Source: Catellatospora bangladeshensis (GTDB taxonomy: Bacteria > Actinomycetota > Actinomycetes > Mycobacteriales > Micromonosporaceae). From it: a stretch of DNA of 64,000 nt. The stretch spans positions 1-64,000 of the forward strand of contig NZ_BONF01000001.1 of assembly GCF_016862575.1 (NCBI RefSeq). The letters are read 5' to 3'. Position 1 is the first letter of the stretch; every line of letters begins with the position of its first letter. A program made the translations under genes and the position numbers. This document shows, in pieces, positions 52,349 through 60,240 of the stretch. The notes below the pieces were generated by a model. It did no database searches. It saw only the letters and a list, made by a program, of their open reading frames with translations, and was not told the origin of the DNA.

Positions 52349-53944
52349 TCATGGCAGATGCGGGGCCCGCAATCCGGCATTTATGTCGCTCATGACGTAT
52401 TCCATCCGGGCCAGTTCGGTACGTTTCCGGGCGGCCTCCAGCCGCGTGGTGTCGCGGTCCCGACTGACCAGTTCGGACACCGCCGTGTGCACCGCCGGCA
52501 CCTCGATCCGGGTCAGCGCGTGCAGCGCGGCCTTCGGCGCCACCGGCCGCCGCCGGGCCAGCGTGCGCAGCCCCTGCCGGGCGTGCACGGTCCAGCCGCC
52601 GTCGGCGTAGCGCAGCGTCACCCGCGGGCCGAGCGCCGCCGCGCCCAGCCCGTACCCCTTGGGCAGCGGGGCCGTCCGGTCGGCCGCGGGCGCGCGGGCC
52701 CCGGCGTCGTTCAGCTCGCGCCACACCCGGTGCCGGATCACCGGGGTCAGGGTGACCGCGAAGTACAGCAGCGAGGCCAGCAGCACCCCGTTGACCAGGC
52801 CCAGCCGCTCCACGACCAGGCCCGCCAGCACGCCGCCGAGCGGGATGCCGGCCATCGCGACGGCCGTGATGATGCCGCCCGCGCGGGCCAGCATCGGACC
52901 CGGCACCCGCTGGTAGATGACCGCGCCGACGGTCGGGTTCACCGAGCACATCACCATGCCGCTCAGGAACGTCACGATCACGATCACGGTGAGGTCGTCG
53001 CTGATCGCGAAGATCAGGAAGCGGGGCGCGCCGCCCACGAAATAGCCGAAGACCAGCGCGCTGTAGCGCGGCAGGTACGGCGCGAGCGTCGCGAACACGA
53101 CACTGCCCACGATCATGCCGATGGCGTACGCCGCCGCCACCGAACCCAGCGCCACCGGCGAGTGCAGCACGGTGAGCACCCACATCGGCACGAACACCAC
53201 GGCGCTGGCCTGGTTGAACAGGTTGGTGAAGAACAGCATCCCGGTCACCGCCCGCAGCAGCGGCTCGTTCCGGAAGTAGGTGAACCCGCCCCGCAGCGCG
53301 GTCAGGTACGGCTCGTGCGGCGCGGCGGCCCCGGCCCCACCCTCCTTGCGCGACGCCGGGTCCGGGATGAAGAACACCACCAGCACCGCGGCTGCCAGGA
53401 AGGTGAGCGCGTCGACCCAGATCGCGCCGACCGCGCCGAACGCCGCGATGGCGACCCCGCCCACCGACGCTCCGATCAGGCCGGACGTGCGCAGCACGCC
53501 CTCGCGGGCGGCCGCCACCCGGCCGAAGTCCGTCTTCGCCTCGTCCATCAGCGGCTTGAGCAGGTTGTTCTTCGACCGGTCGGCCTGCGCGCGCAGCACC
53601 CCCGCCAGCATGGACAGCACGATCAGCACGCCGAAGCCGAGCTGTCCGGTCAGCGCGATCGCGCCCATCACCACCGCGCTCGCCCCGTCTGACACGATCG
53701 ACGTGGTGCGCGAGCCGATCCGGTCCTGCAGCGGCGCGGCGAGCACCCCGCTCAGCACATAGGCCAGCGTCTCCGCCCCGGCGACCACGCCGACCTTGAC
53801 CGGGCTGCCCGTGGTGACCAGCACCAGCCAGGGGATGGCCAGGAACGACATCCGGCCGCCGATGACGGAGATCGCCTCCGCGGCGACCAGGCCCGGGATG
53901 GCGGCCCGGCGGCGCCAGGGCGACTTCGGCGTCGCGACGGACAA
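52349..53944 (-). CDS. MFS exporter with extra C-terminal domain
   Basis: 531 residues from the TTG at 53944, with GGAGGAG upstream. Twelve probable membrane helices (MFS enterobactin-exporter/EntS-like arrangement, with MSFLAIPWLVL near the start). After the last helix a soluble domain of about 115 residues (PRVTLRYADGGWTVHARQGL, ALHALTRIEVPAVHTAV, then a charged helix) matches the tail of the MFS protein at 35228-37162. It likely exports the cluster product. It is transcribed away from the ATP-grasp gene; the two share a 172-base gap. Confidence 0.9.
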   Translation of the reverse strand: MSVATPKSPWRRRAAIPGLVAAEAISVIGGRMSFLAIPWLVLVTTGSPVKVGVVAGAETLAYVLSGVLAAPLQDRIGSRTTSIVSDGASAVVMGAIALTGQLGFGVLIVLSMLAGVLRAQADRSKNNLLKPLMDEAKTDFGRVAAAREGVLRTSGLIGASVGGVAIAAFGAVGAIWVDALTFLAAAVLVVFFIPDPASRKEGGAGAAAPHEPYLTALRGGFTYFRNEPLLRAVTGMLFFTNLFNQASAVVFVPMWVLTVLHSPVALGSVAAAYAIGMIVGSVVFATLAPYLPRYSALVFGYFVGGAPRFLIFAISDDLTVIVIVTFLSGMVMCSVNPTVGAVIYQRVPGPMLARAGGIITAVAMAGIPLGGVLAGLVVERLGLVNGVLLASLLYFAVTLTPVIRHRVWRELNDAGARAPAADRTAPLPKGYGLGAAALGPRVTLRYADGGWTVHARQGLRTLARRRPVAPKAALHALTRIEVPAVHTAVSELVSRDRDTTRLEAARKRTELARMEYVMSDINAGLRAPHLP

Positions 53945-54116
53945 GGCGGCTCCTCCTCATGCGGCCACGACATTTGTACCAGCAGGCAACCTCCCGCATC
54001 GAAGCATCCAGCGGTATCGCCCCGTCGCGCTATGGACACGCCAGGTCGCCGTCGATACGGTGACCTTCGATCCGCGGGGTGCGGCCGCGGTCCGACCCGG
54101 GAAGGCGGTTCGCTCG

Positions 54117-55412
54117 ATGCGGTTGCTCATGGTGGGTGCGGACCTGCCCGCATTGGCCGCCGCAGCCTCCGATGTGGACGTCACCGTGCTGCTCGGCGCG
54201 ACCACCCGCGACGGCGGCCTGCCGCTGCCGGACGGGGTGCGCACCGTCTTCGTCGACGACCACAAGAGCATCGACGCCGCCGTGAACGGCCTGCTGCGGG
54301 CCGGCTTCGGCCCGGGCTCCTTCGACGCGGTGTACGCCTACGACGACCCCGCGCTGATGACCGCCGCGATGCTGGCCGGGCTGCTCGGCGCGCGCGGCCC
54401 GGCGCCGGAGACGGTCGCCCGGTTCCGCGACAAGTTCCTGCAGAAGCAGGCGGTGCGCGAGGCCGGGCTGCCGGTCACCGCCTGCACGCTGATCGACGAC
54501 ATCCGCGAGCTGCCGGACGGCTTCCGGCTGCCCTACGCGCGGGCCGTGGTCAAGCCGGTGGCGGGCATGGCCACCCAGTCGACCCACGTGGTGAGCGGCG
54601 ACGCGGAGCTGGCCCGGATCAGCGCGCAGTGCCGCGCGGCGGGCACCGCCGCGCGCAACTTCGTGGTCGAGGAGTTCGTCACCGGCGAGGAGTGGTTCGC
54701 CGACGGCTACCTGTCCGAGGGGCAGCTGCGCTTCCTCAGCCTCGGCCGATATGCCCAGCCCTGCCTGAGCGCCGTGCTGGACAAGGCGCCCGTGCAGACG
54801 TACCTGCTCGACCCGGTCGCCGACAAGGACGCCTACGAGCTGGCCTCGCCGCTGGTGAGCGCGGCGCTGTCGGCGCTGGGCCTGACCGACGGCGTCTTCC
54901 ACATGGAGCTGTTCCAGCGGCCCGACGGCAGCCTGGTGTTCAGCGAGTGCGCGGCCCGGCGCGCGGGCGGCCCGATCCGCGACCAGATCCTCTGGAAGTT
55001 CGGCGTGGACCTGGCCGCCGACGGGGTACGCGCGCTGCTGGAGCCGGTCGGCCCGGCGCGTTCGCAGCCGCGCGACGGCGTCGTCGCCGCCACCTTCCTG
55101 CCGCTGCGGCCCGGGATCGTGCTCGGCTATCCGAGCGCCGCCGAGGTGCTCGCCCAGCCCGACGTGGTGCATGCCCGGCTGTTCGTGCCGAAGGGCATGC
55201 GCATCCAGGGCAACGCGGCCAACACGTTCGCCCGGATGGGCGAGATCGTCGTGCACACCGCGGACCTGGACACCGCAAGGCGGCGGCTCACCGAGCTGGC
55301 CGACTGGTTCACGGCGCACATCGAGGTGCTGCCGCTCGCGCCGACGCTGCGGGAGCTCTACACCGATCCCCGCAACGCGGACTTCGTACACGCCGCCACC
55401 GCGACCGGCTGA
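54117..55412 (+). CDS. ATP-grasp ligase
   Basis: 431 residues from the ATG at 54117 (GAAGG upstream). N-terminal pre-ATP-grasp domain (MRLLMVGADLPALAAAASDV), then RFRDKFLQKQAVREAGLP, ATP-binding Lys in YARAVVKPVAGMATQSTHVV, VVEEFVTGEEWFADGY and metal-binding FHMELFQRPDGSLVFSE. Such enzymes form amide or ester bonds through an acyl phosphate. With no NRPS nearby, it is the best candidate for coupling Hpg or a related amino acid to another unit. It overlaps nothing but precedes the hydrolase gene by 28 bases. Confidence 0.9.
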   Translation: MRLLMVGADLPALAAAASDVDVTVLLGATTRDGGLPLPDGVRTVFVDDHKSIDAAVNGLLRAGFGPGSFDAVYAYDDPALMTAAMLAGLLGARGPAPETVARFRDKFLQKQAVREAGLPVTACTLIDDIRELPDGFRLPYARAVVKPVAGMATQSTHVVSGDAELARISAQCRAAGTAARNFVVEEFVTGEEWFADGYLSEGQLRFLSLGRYAQPCLSAVLDKAPVQTYLLDPVADKDAYELASPLVSAALSALGLTDGVFHMELFQRPDGSLVFSECAARRAGGPIRDQILWKFGVDLAADGVRALLEPVGPARSQPRDGVVAATFLPLRPGIVLGYPSAAEVLAQPDVVHARLFVPKGMRIQGNAANTFARMGEIVVHTADLDTARRRLTELADWFTAHIEVLPLAPTLRELYTDPRNADFVHAATATG

Positions 55413-55440
55413 GCGGGCCCGAGGAGATCAGGAGAGGTCG

Positions 55441-56376
55441 ATGCCGCTTCACCCGCAGGTCCAGGCGATGCGCACGCGCCGCGAGGCCAGCCGCACCCCG
55501 CAGCTCTACACGCTGTCGGTGGACGAGGCCCGCGCCGCCGACCTGGCCTCGATCCAGGCGTCCGGCGGCGACCCGGAGCACGTCGCCGAGGTGACCGACC
55601 GCGAGATCCCCGGGCCGGGCGGACCGCTGCCGATCCGGATCTACCGGCCGGTCACCGGCACCGAGCTGCCCGTGCTGGTGTACTTCTTCGGCGGCGGCTG
55701 GACCCTGGGCACCATCGACACCTCCGACGCGGTCTGCCGCAGCCTCGCCAACGCGACCGGCTGCCTGGTCGTGTCGGCCGGCTACCGGCTCGCCCCGGAG
55801 CACCGCTTCCCGGCCGCCGTGCACGACTGCCACGCGGCCGTGCGCTGGGTCGCCGAGCACGCCGCCGAGCTGGGCGCCGACCCGGCCCGCATCGCCGTCG
55901 GCGGGGACAGCGCCGGGGGCAACCTGGCCGCCGCGGTGACCCTGCTCGCCCGCGCGGACGGCGACCTGCCGCTGGCCGGGCAGCTGCTGGTGTACCCCAA
56001 CACGGACTACCACTCGCACACCGCGTCCATGCGCGACGGCACCGACCCGTACCTGTTCAACGCGACCTCGGTCGCCTGGTACTGGGCGAACTACCTGACC
56101 CGGCCGGAGGACGGGCTGGACCCGCTGGCCTCCCCGCTGCGCGCCGAGACGCTCACCGGCCTGCCCCCGGCCCTGGTCATCACCGCGGAGTACGACCCGC
56201 TGCGCGACCAGGCCGAGGAGTACGCGCGCCGCCTCGGGCGCGAGGGCGTGCCGGTCACCCTCACCCGCTACGACGGGATGGTGCACGGCTTCTTCTGCAT
56301 GGGCGGCGAGCTGGAGGCCGGCCGCCGTGCCCTGGCCCAGGCCGCCCAGCAGCTGCGTACCTGGTTCGCCGGCTGA
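55441..56376 (+). CDS. Alpha/beta hydrolase, hormone-sensitive-lipase family
   Basis: 311 residues, with GGAGAGG before the ATG. Nucleophile Ser157 in VGGDSAGGNLAAAV, Asp in ITAEYDPLRDQAEEYA and His in YDGMVHGFF complete the triad. The oxyanion motif HGGGW is changed to FFGGGW (Phe83 for His), which is unusual. It may hydrolyse an ester or thioester of the cluster, or release a carrier-bound product. It is co-transcribed with the ATP-grasp gene. Confidence 0.93.
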   Translation: MPLHPQVQAMRTRREASRTPQLYTLSVDEARAADLASIQASGGDPEHVAEVTDREIPGPGGPLPIRIYRPVTGTELPVLVYFFGGGWTLGTIDTSDAVCRSLANATGCLVVSAGYRLAPEHRFPAAVHDCHAAVRWVAEHAAELGADPARIAVGGDSAGGNLAAAVTLLARADGDLPLAGQLLVYPNTDYHSHTASMRDGTDPYLFNATSVAWYWANYLTRPEDGLDPLASPLRAETLTGLPPALVITAEYDPLRDQAEEYARRLGREGVPVTLTRYDGMVHGFFCMGGELEAGRRALAQAAQQLRTWFAG

Positions 56377-56391
56377 CCCGGGGGCGGGTCA
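56374..56391. terminator. Bidirectional hairpin covering both stop codons
   Basis: TGACCCG-GGGG-CGGGTCA holds the TGA of the hydrolase gene at one end and the complement of the SRPBCC stop at the other. It is a short 7-base-pair stem that would serve both convergent genes. Confidence 0.6.
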
Positions 56392-57102
56392 GGCGTACAC
56401 GCCCGTGAGCCACTCCTCCAGGGCCTTCTGCTCGGCGGCGGCGTCGGCGTCCGCGTCGAAGTGGTGCACCGCCACCCCCACCGGCGCGCCGAACGCGTTG
56501 CGGCCGAAGAACCGGTACATCGCGCTGCCGGTGCGCAGGCCGATGAAGTTCGGGTGGAGGTAGTCCACGACCGCCTCGGTCTCGCCGAGCGGCAGCGCCA
56601 CCTGGACGGTGTCGTCCTGGCTGGTCTGCGCGGTCAGGCCGAGCGCGGCGCGCAGCGTGGTGAAGCCGCCGGGCGAGTTCGACGCGGCGGGCGCGTCGGT
56701 GGACAGGTAGACCACCGGGCGGTGGCTGAAGTGGGCCAGGTACTGCCCGAGGGTGTGCAGGTAGAAGTCGGTGTGCTGGGCGGCGCCGTCGTACTGGTTC
56801 TCCCAGTCGTCGGTGAAGACGCCGCTGTGCACGTACCGGAACCGGGTCCGGCCGCCCTCGCGGCCCTCGACGGTGTGCTCGACCTGGTTGAACCAGCCGT
56901 CCTCGCCGTCCATCCGGGAGCACAGGTGGTGCGGCGGCTCCCACGCCGTGATGGTGCCGCCGAACGCGGCCGCCCCGCCGACCCGTGGCTCGAACTCCAT
57001 CGGCCACAGCCAGCCGCCGTTGCCGGTGGTGACGGCGTCCCAGTACTCCTCCGGGGTGGTCGCCAGCTCGCCCTCGCGCACGATCTCGAAGTTCTCGCCC
57101 AT
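56389..57102 (-). CDS. SRPBCC/START-like domain protein
   Basis: 237 residues. The N-terminal half is an AHSA1/SRPBCC-type helix-grip fold (TTPEEYWDAVTTGNGGWLWP, HHLCSRMDGEDGWFNQVEHT); the second half (about 145-237) looks like a second, smaller ligand-binding or dimerisation part. Such proteins bind hydrophobic ligands or, as aromatase/cyclases, shape polyketides. No catalytic residue can be assigned. It has its own promoter (57153-57181) and lies downstream of hpgT. Confidence 0.8.
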   Translation of the reverse strand: MGENFEIVREGELATTPEEYWDAVTTGNGGWLWPMEFEPRVGGAAAFGGTITAWEPPHHLCSRMDGEDGWFNQVEHTVEGREGGRTRFRYVHSGVFTDDWENQYDGAAQHTDFYLHTLGQYLAHFSHRPVVYLSTDAPAASNSPGGFTTLRAALGLTAQTSQDDTVQVALPLGETEAVVDYLHPNFIGLRTGSAMYRFFGRNAFGAPVGVAVHHFDADADAAAEQKALEEWLTGVYA

Positions 57103-57152
57103 GGTCCTGCTCCTTGTCGGTATCCGCGCCGGACGGCACCGGATCTCGCCTC

Positions 57153-57181
57153 ACCATGTCACCGACAATAAAAGTTGTCAA
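57153..57181 (-). promoter_or_regulatory. Promoter of the SRPBCC gene
   Basis: On the minus strand TTGACA (57176-57181) and CATGGT (57153-57158) are separated by 17 bases, a near-consensus sigma-70 promoter. The inverted repeat GACAA-N6-TTGTC (57164-57179) overlaps the -35 and spacer and may be an operator. Confidence 0.6.
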
Positions 57182-57215
57182 GGAGGGAAACCTCGTCGGT
57201 GTGTCCATTGGTGCG

Positions 57216-57269
57216 GTTTCCCCGAAAGTGCACCCGGAAACACGTCTCGACCTGCACTTTCCCCGAAAC
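57216..57269. terminator. Interrupted hairpin downstream of hpgT
   Basis: GTTTCCCCGAAAGTGCA (57216-57232) and TGCACTTTCCCCGAAAC (57253-57269) pair at both ends (9 and 5 base pairs) with a bulge of CCC/CCC in the middle. It lies about 100 bases after the hpgT stop on the minus strand and may terminate that operon, or be a protein-binding site. Confidence 0.4.
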
Positions 57270-57363
57270 TGCGGCCCGCCGGGCGATCGAGACGGAGGCG
57301 CACGTGCGACGCCCCGGACGCGGAGGTCGCGGCCCGGGGCGTGGGAAGTGCCGGGTGGGGCGG

Positions 57364-58656
57364 TCAGGCGATCTGGTCGCGGAGGAGGGCGGCGAGGCGG
57401 CGTACGCCCTCTTCGAGGGTGTCCGGGTCGAGGCCGCTGCAGGACAGCCGCAGCGAGTGGGTGCCGCCGTCGGTGTAGAAGAAGCTCATCGGCGTCCACA
57501 GCACCCCGTGCCGGGAGGCGGAGACCTCCAGCAGTTTCTCGTCGGCGGCCACCGGCACGTCCAGCACGGCGAAGAAGCCGCCCGCGGGCACGTTCCAGCT
57601 GATGCCCGCCTCGTCGCGCCACGGCGCGGGCAGGTGCCGGTCGAGCGCGTCCAGCAGGCGGCGCAGGTTGCGCCGGTAGAAGGCGATCTTCTCGACGTTG
57701 GCCGCCTTCAGGCTGCAGCCCGACTCGACCAGCACCCCGCCGACCACCGCCTGCGCGATCGGGGAGGTGTTCACGGTGACCATGCTCTTGATCGTGGACA
57801 GCTCCTCGGCCAGCAGCGTGCGCCGCCCGGTGGCGTCGACCACGGTCTGGTCGGCGACCAGGAACCCGATGCGCGCGCCCGGGAACACCGACTTGGCGAA
57901 CGAGCCCAGATAGATGACCCGCTGCTGCTCGTCCAGCGACTTCAGCCGGGGCCGGGGGCGGTCGTCGAGGCCGAACAGCCCGTACGGGTCGTCCTCCAGG
58001 ATCAGCAGGTCCTCGGCCTCGGCCACGTCCAGCAGCGCGCGCCGGGCGGGCAGGTCCAGGCAGCGCCCCGACGGGTTCGAGAAGTCCGGCACCAGGTAGA
58101 GCGCGCGTGCCCGGCGGCCCTGTGCCCGTACCGCGCGGGCGACCTCGGCGACCCGCCGGGGGTCCAGGCCGTCCGGGTCCTCCGGCACCGGGACCACGTC
58201 GATGTTCAGCACCCGGGCCGCGCCGGTGATGCCGACGTAGCACGGCTCGGCGGCGAGCAGCACGTCGTCCGGGGTGGCGCAGAGGCCGCGCAGGGCCATG
58301 ATCATGGCCTCCTGGCAGCCGGCGGTGACCGAGATCGCCTCGGCGGGCACCTCGATGCCCTCGTCCGTGGCGAGCATCCGGGCGATCAGGCCGTGGATCT
58401 GGCCGTTGGTGCGGCCGTACTGCATCAGCGCCCGGCGCACCTGCTCCTCGGTCTGCCCCTGCGCCCGCAGATGCCCGGTGTAGAGATCCAGGTAACGGGT
58501 GATGTCGGCGGTGTCGTAGAAGCCCTCGTACGGCCGCCCGGCGGCCAGCGAGATCGCGTCGGGGTAGCGGCCCGCCACCTCGTTCAGGAAGTTCATCGAG
58601 GCGGCGACGGGGTCGCTCACCGAGGCGTGCATCGCCTCCTTGACCAGCTCCACCAC
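57364..58656 (-). CDS. hpgT: 4-Hydroxyphenylglycine aminotransferase-like enzyme (HpgT)
   Basis: 430 residues from the GTG at 58656 (GGGAG 8 bases upstream; a second GTG is one codon on). Fold type I PLP enzyme of the HpgT/MocR-like class without a DNA-binding domain. MNFLNEVAGRYPDAISLAAG, RPYEGFYDTADI, MQYGRTNGQIHGLIAR, VTAGCQEAM and PDFSNPSGRCLDL closely recall the HpgT of glycopeptide clusters. Schiff-base Lys255 in YLGSFAKSVFPGARIGF. It should transaminate 4-hydroxybenzoylformate to L-Hpg with Tyr as donor, regenerating 4-hydroxyphenylpyruvate. Coupled to the upstream oxidase gene (10-base gap). Confidence 0.9.
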   Translation of the reverse strand: MVELVKEAMHASVSDPVAASMNFLNEVAGRYPDAISLAAGRPYEGFYDTADITRYLDLYTGHLRAQGQTEEQVRRALMQYGRTNGQIHGLIARMLATDEGIEVPAEAISVTAGCQEAMIMALRGLCATPDDVLLAAEPCYVGITGAARVLNIDVVPVPEDPDGLDPRRVAEVARAVRAQGRRARALYLVPDFSNPSGRCLDLPARRALLDVAEAEDLLILEDDPYGLFGLDDRPRPRLKSLDEQQRVIYLGSFAKSVFPGARIGFLVADQTVVDATGRRTLLAEELSTIKSMVTVNTSPIAQAVVGGVLVESGCSLKAANVEKIAFYRRNLRRLLDALDRHLPAPWRDEAGISWNVPAGGFFAVLDVPVAADEKLLEVSASRHGVLWTPMSFFYTDGGTHSLRLSCSGLDPDTLEEGVRRLAALLRDQIA

Positions 58657-58666
58657 AGCGGCTCCC

Positions 58667-59761
58667 TCAGACGTCCGCGCGCTCGGGGGTGAGCACCGCG
58701 TCGCGGCCGATGTCGGCCAGCCGGGGGCGCCCGGCCAGCGCCATGGTGTGCGCCAGCTCCTCGCCGAGCAGCCGCAGCAGGTGCGCCACCCCGTCGGCGC
58801 CGTCCACCGCCAGCGCCCACAGCGCGGGCCGGCCGACCAGGACCGCGCTCGCGCCCAGGGCCAGCGCCACGAAGACGTCCCGGCCGTGGCGTACGCCGCC
58901 GTCCAGCAGCACGGGGCAGCGGCCCGCAACGGCCGCGACCACCTCGGGCAGCGCGCGCAGTGCGGGCACCGCGCCGTCGAGCTGCCGTCCGCCGTGGTTG
59001 GACACGATGATCGCGTCGACGCCGTGCTCGACAGCCCGGTCCGCGTCCTCGGCGGTCAGCACGCCCTTGAGCACCAGCGGCAGGTCGGTGAGGCTGCGCA
59101 GCCAGGCCAGATCGGCCCAGGTGACGCTGGGGTCGAAGGTCTGCGCCGCGTGGGCGGCGATGGCGGAGGCGCCGGCGACCGGCTCGTGGGTGGTGGCCAT
59201 CAGCGCGTCGTCGAGGTTGACGGCGCGGATCGCGGGATCGACGGCGAAGCTGTTGCGCTGGTCGCGCAGGCGGCGGCCGATGCGCGGCGCGTCGACGGTG
59301 AGCACCAGCGCGCGGTAGCCCGCATCCTGGGCGCGGCGGGCCAGGTCGGCCAGTGCGGAGCGGCGGCGCAGCCAGTACAGCTGCAGCCAGAGCGGCCCGG
59401 TCGCGGCCGCCGCGATCTCCTCCAGGCTGCGGCTGGCGAAGATGCTCACCACGAACAGGGCCCCGGTCGCGCCCGCCCCCCGCGCCGTGGCGACCTCCCC
59501 GTCGGGGTGCGCCAGGCGGTGGTACGCCACCGGCGCGACGCCGAGCGGGGCGGCCAGCCCGCCGCCGAGCAGCTTGGTGGTGGTGTCGGTGACGGAGACG
59601 TCGACCAGCACGCGCGGGCGCAGCTGGGCGCGGTCGAACAGCCGGCGGTTGGCGTCGAGGGTGAGCTCCGCGCCGCTGCCGCCGTCGATGAAGTCCCAGA
59701 CGTCCGCGGGCAGCCTCGGCTGGGCCAGAGCGCGGTAGTCGTCGGTGCACAGGATCGGCAA
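58667..59761 (-). CDS. hmo: FMN-dependent 4-hydroxymandelate oxidase-like enzyme (HmO)
   Basis: 364 residues from the TTG at 59761, chosen because GGAGG (59766-59770) lies just before it; a GTG at 59776 would start upstream of that site. Flavin barrel of the 2-hydroxyacid oxidase family: ADVWDFIDGGSGAELTLDAN, GVAPVAYHRLAHPDGE, LQLYWLRRR, VLTVDAPRIGRRLRD and catalytic His256/Arg259 in SNHGGRQLDGAVPAL. Strong resemblance to HmO of vancomycin-type clusters (IWDFLAGGSGTE). It oxidises 4-hydroxymandelate to 4-hydroxybenzoylformate. A general lactate/mandelate oxidase is the alternative. Confidence 0.9.
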   Translation of the reverse strand: MPILCTDDYRALAQPRLPADVWDFIDGGSGAELTLDANRRLFDRAQLRPRVLVDVSVTDTTTKLLGGGLAAPLGVAPVAYHRLAHPDGEVATARGAGATGALFVVSIFASRSLEEIAAAATGPLWLQLYWLRRRSALADLARRAQDAGYRALVLTVDAPRIGRRLRDQRNSFAVDPAIRAVNLDDALMATTHEPVAGASAIAAHAAQTFDPSVTWADLAWLRSLTDLPLVLKGVLTAEDADRAVEHGVDAIIVSNHGGRQLDGAVPALRALPEVVAAVAGRCPVLLDGGVRHGRDVFVALALGASAVLVGRPALWALAVDGADGVAHLLRLLGEELAHTMALAGRPRLADIGRDAVLTPERADV

Positions 59762-59794
59762 CGGACCTCCACACACTCGTCCCGTCCGCGCCCC

Positions 59795-59824
59795 ACGCTA
59801 GAAGAGCTGATCGACAGGACGCAA
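59795..59824 (-). promoter_or_regulatory. Promoter of the hmo-hpgT operon
   Basis: Minus strand: TTGCGT (59819-59824) and TAGCGT (59795-59800), spacer 18. The leader would be about 30 bases and includes the GGAGG of hmo. Confidence 0.5.
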
Positions 59825-59833
59825 TACCTGGCG

Positions 59834-59849
59834 ATCACTATGCAGTGAT
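59834..59849. promoter_or_regulatory. Inverted repeat upstream of hmo, candidate operator
   Basis: ATCACT-ATGC-AGTGAT has perfect 6-base arms and lies just upstream of the hmo -35 box, a typical activator or repressor position. Confidence 0.5.
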
Positions 59850-59897
59850 TGTCGTAAGAATGATTTAGATACCGTTTTCAATCGAGAGAGCCCTGTT

Positions 59898-59915
59898 GTG
59901 TCGGCACGCCGACAC
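59898..59915. promoter_or_regulatory. 18-bp palindrome, candidate operator
   Basis: GTGTCGGC-AC-GCCGACAC is a perfect 8+8 inverted repeat in the middle of the divergent region, far from either -10. It could bind a dimeric regulator such as the LuxR-type response regulator encoded at 61539, but this is inference. Confidence 0.5.
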
Positions 59916-59974
59916 TCATTGCCGTCTATTCGGACAGTTCAGAGCGCTTCGCCAACAGATCACCATTGAAAGGC

Positions 59975-60003
59975 TTCACTGCTGAGTCAACAATCGCTAC
60001 AGT
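59975..60003 (+). promoter_or_regulatory. Promoter of the repeat peptide gene
   Basis: TTCACT (59975-59980) and TACAGT (59998-60003) are separated by 17 bases. Transcription would start near 60010, giving a leader of about 90 bases with GGAGGAGG at 60087-60094. Confidence 0.55.
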
Positions 60004-60102
60004 CCCTAACGCGAGCCGCTGGACCCCTTCGGTGACAAACCATGCAGTCATCGGAGGTCTGGACGGCGCGTGCCCGTCAAGATCTGCGGAGGAGGTGTGA
60101 TC

Positions 60103-60201
60103 ATGGAGGTCGCCAAGGAGGTCGCGAAGCGCGAGGTTGCGCGGCGCGAGGTTGCCAAGCGCGAGGTTGCTCAGCGCGAGGTCGACGGCGTCGTCGCCTG
60201 A
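60103..60201 (+). CDS. Small protein of five E-V-A-x-R pentad repeats
   Basis: 32 residues from the ATG at 60103; GGAGGAGG lies 8 bases upstream. After the Met the sequence is EVAKEVAKREVARREVAKR followed by EVAQREVDGVVA: a five-residue unit EVA(K/R/Q)R repeated four to five times, with a DGVVA end. It has no Cys, Ser, Thr or aromatic residue, so classical lanthipeptide or thiopeptide chemistry is excluded. The codons of the repeats are nearly identical (GCGCGAGGTTGC), showing recent tandem duplication. Own promoter and terminator suggest a real short transcript. It could be a signal, a leader-type attenuator or a precursor peptide; I do not recognise a family. Confidence 0.6.
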   Translation: MEVAKEVAKREVARREVAKREVAQREVDGVVA

Positions 60202-60217
60202 TCATCAGGTGACAACC

Positions 60218-60240
60218 GGGGCGCGGCAGCGCCGCGCCCC
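60218..60240 (+). terminator. Terminator after the repeat peptide gene
   Basis: A perfect 10-base-pair stem GGGGCGCGGC/GCCGCGCCCC with a 3-base loop begins 17 bases after the stop codon. Confidence 0.8.

Larger units (their letters stand above)
59762..60102. other. 341-base divergent control region between hmo and the repeat peptide gene
   Basis: This gap, AT-rich between about 59840 and 60000, carries a minus-strand promoter for hmo, a plus-strand promoter for the peptide gene and two inverted repeats, listed separately. No additional ORF is visible. Confidence 0.6.

Noticed and set aside
60103-60201. Lanthipeptide, thiopeptide or sactipeptide precursor
   Set aside because: The peptide has no Cys, Ser or Thr and no LanB/C/M, YcaO or radical SAM gene is in the window.
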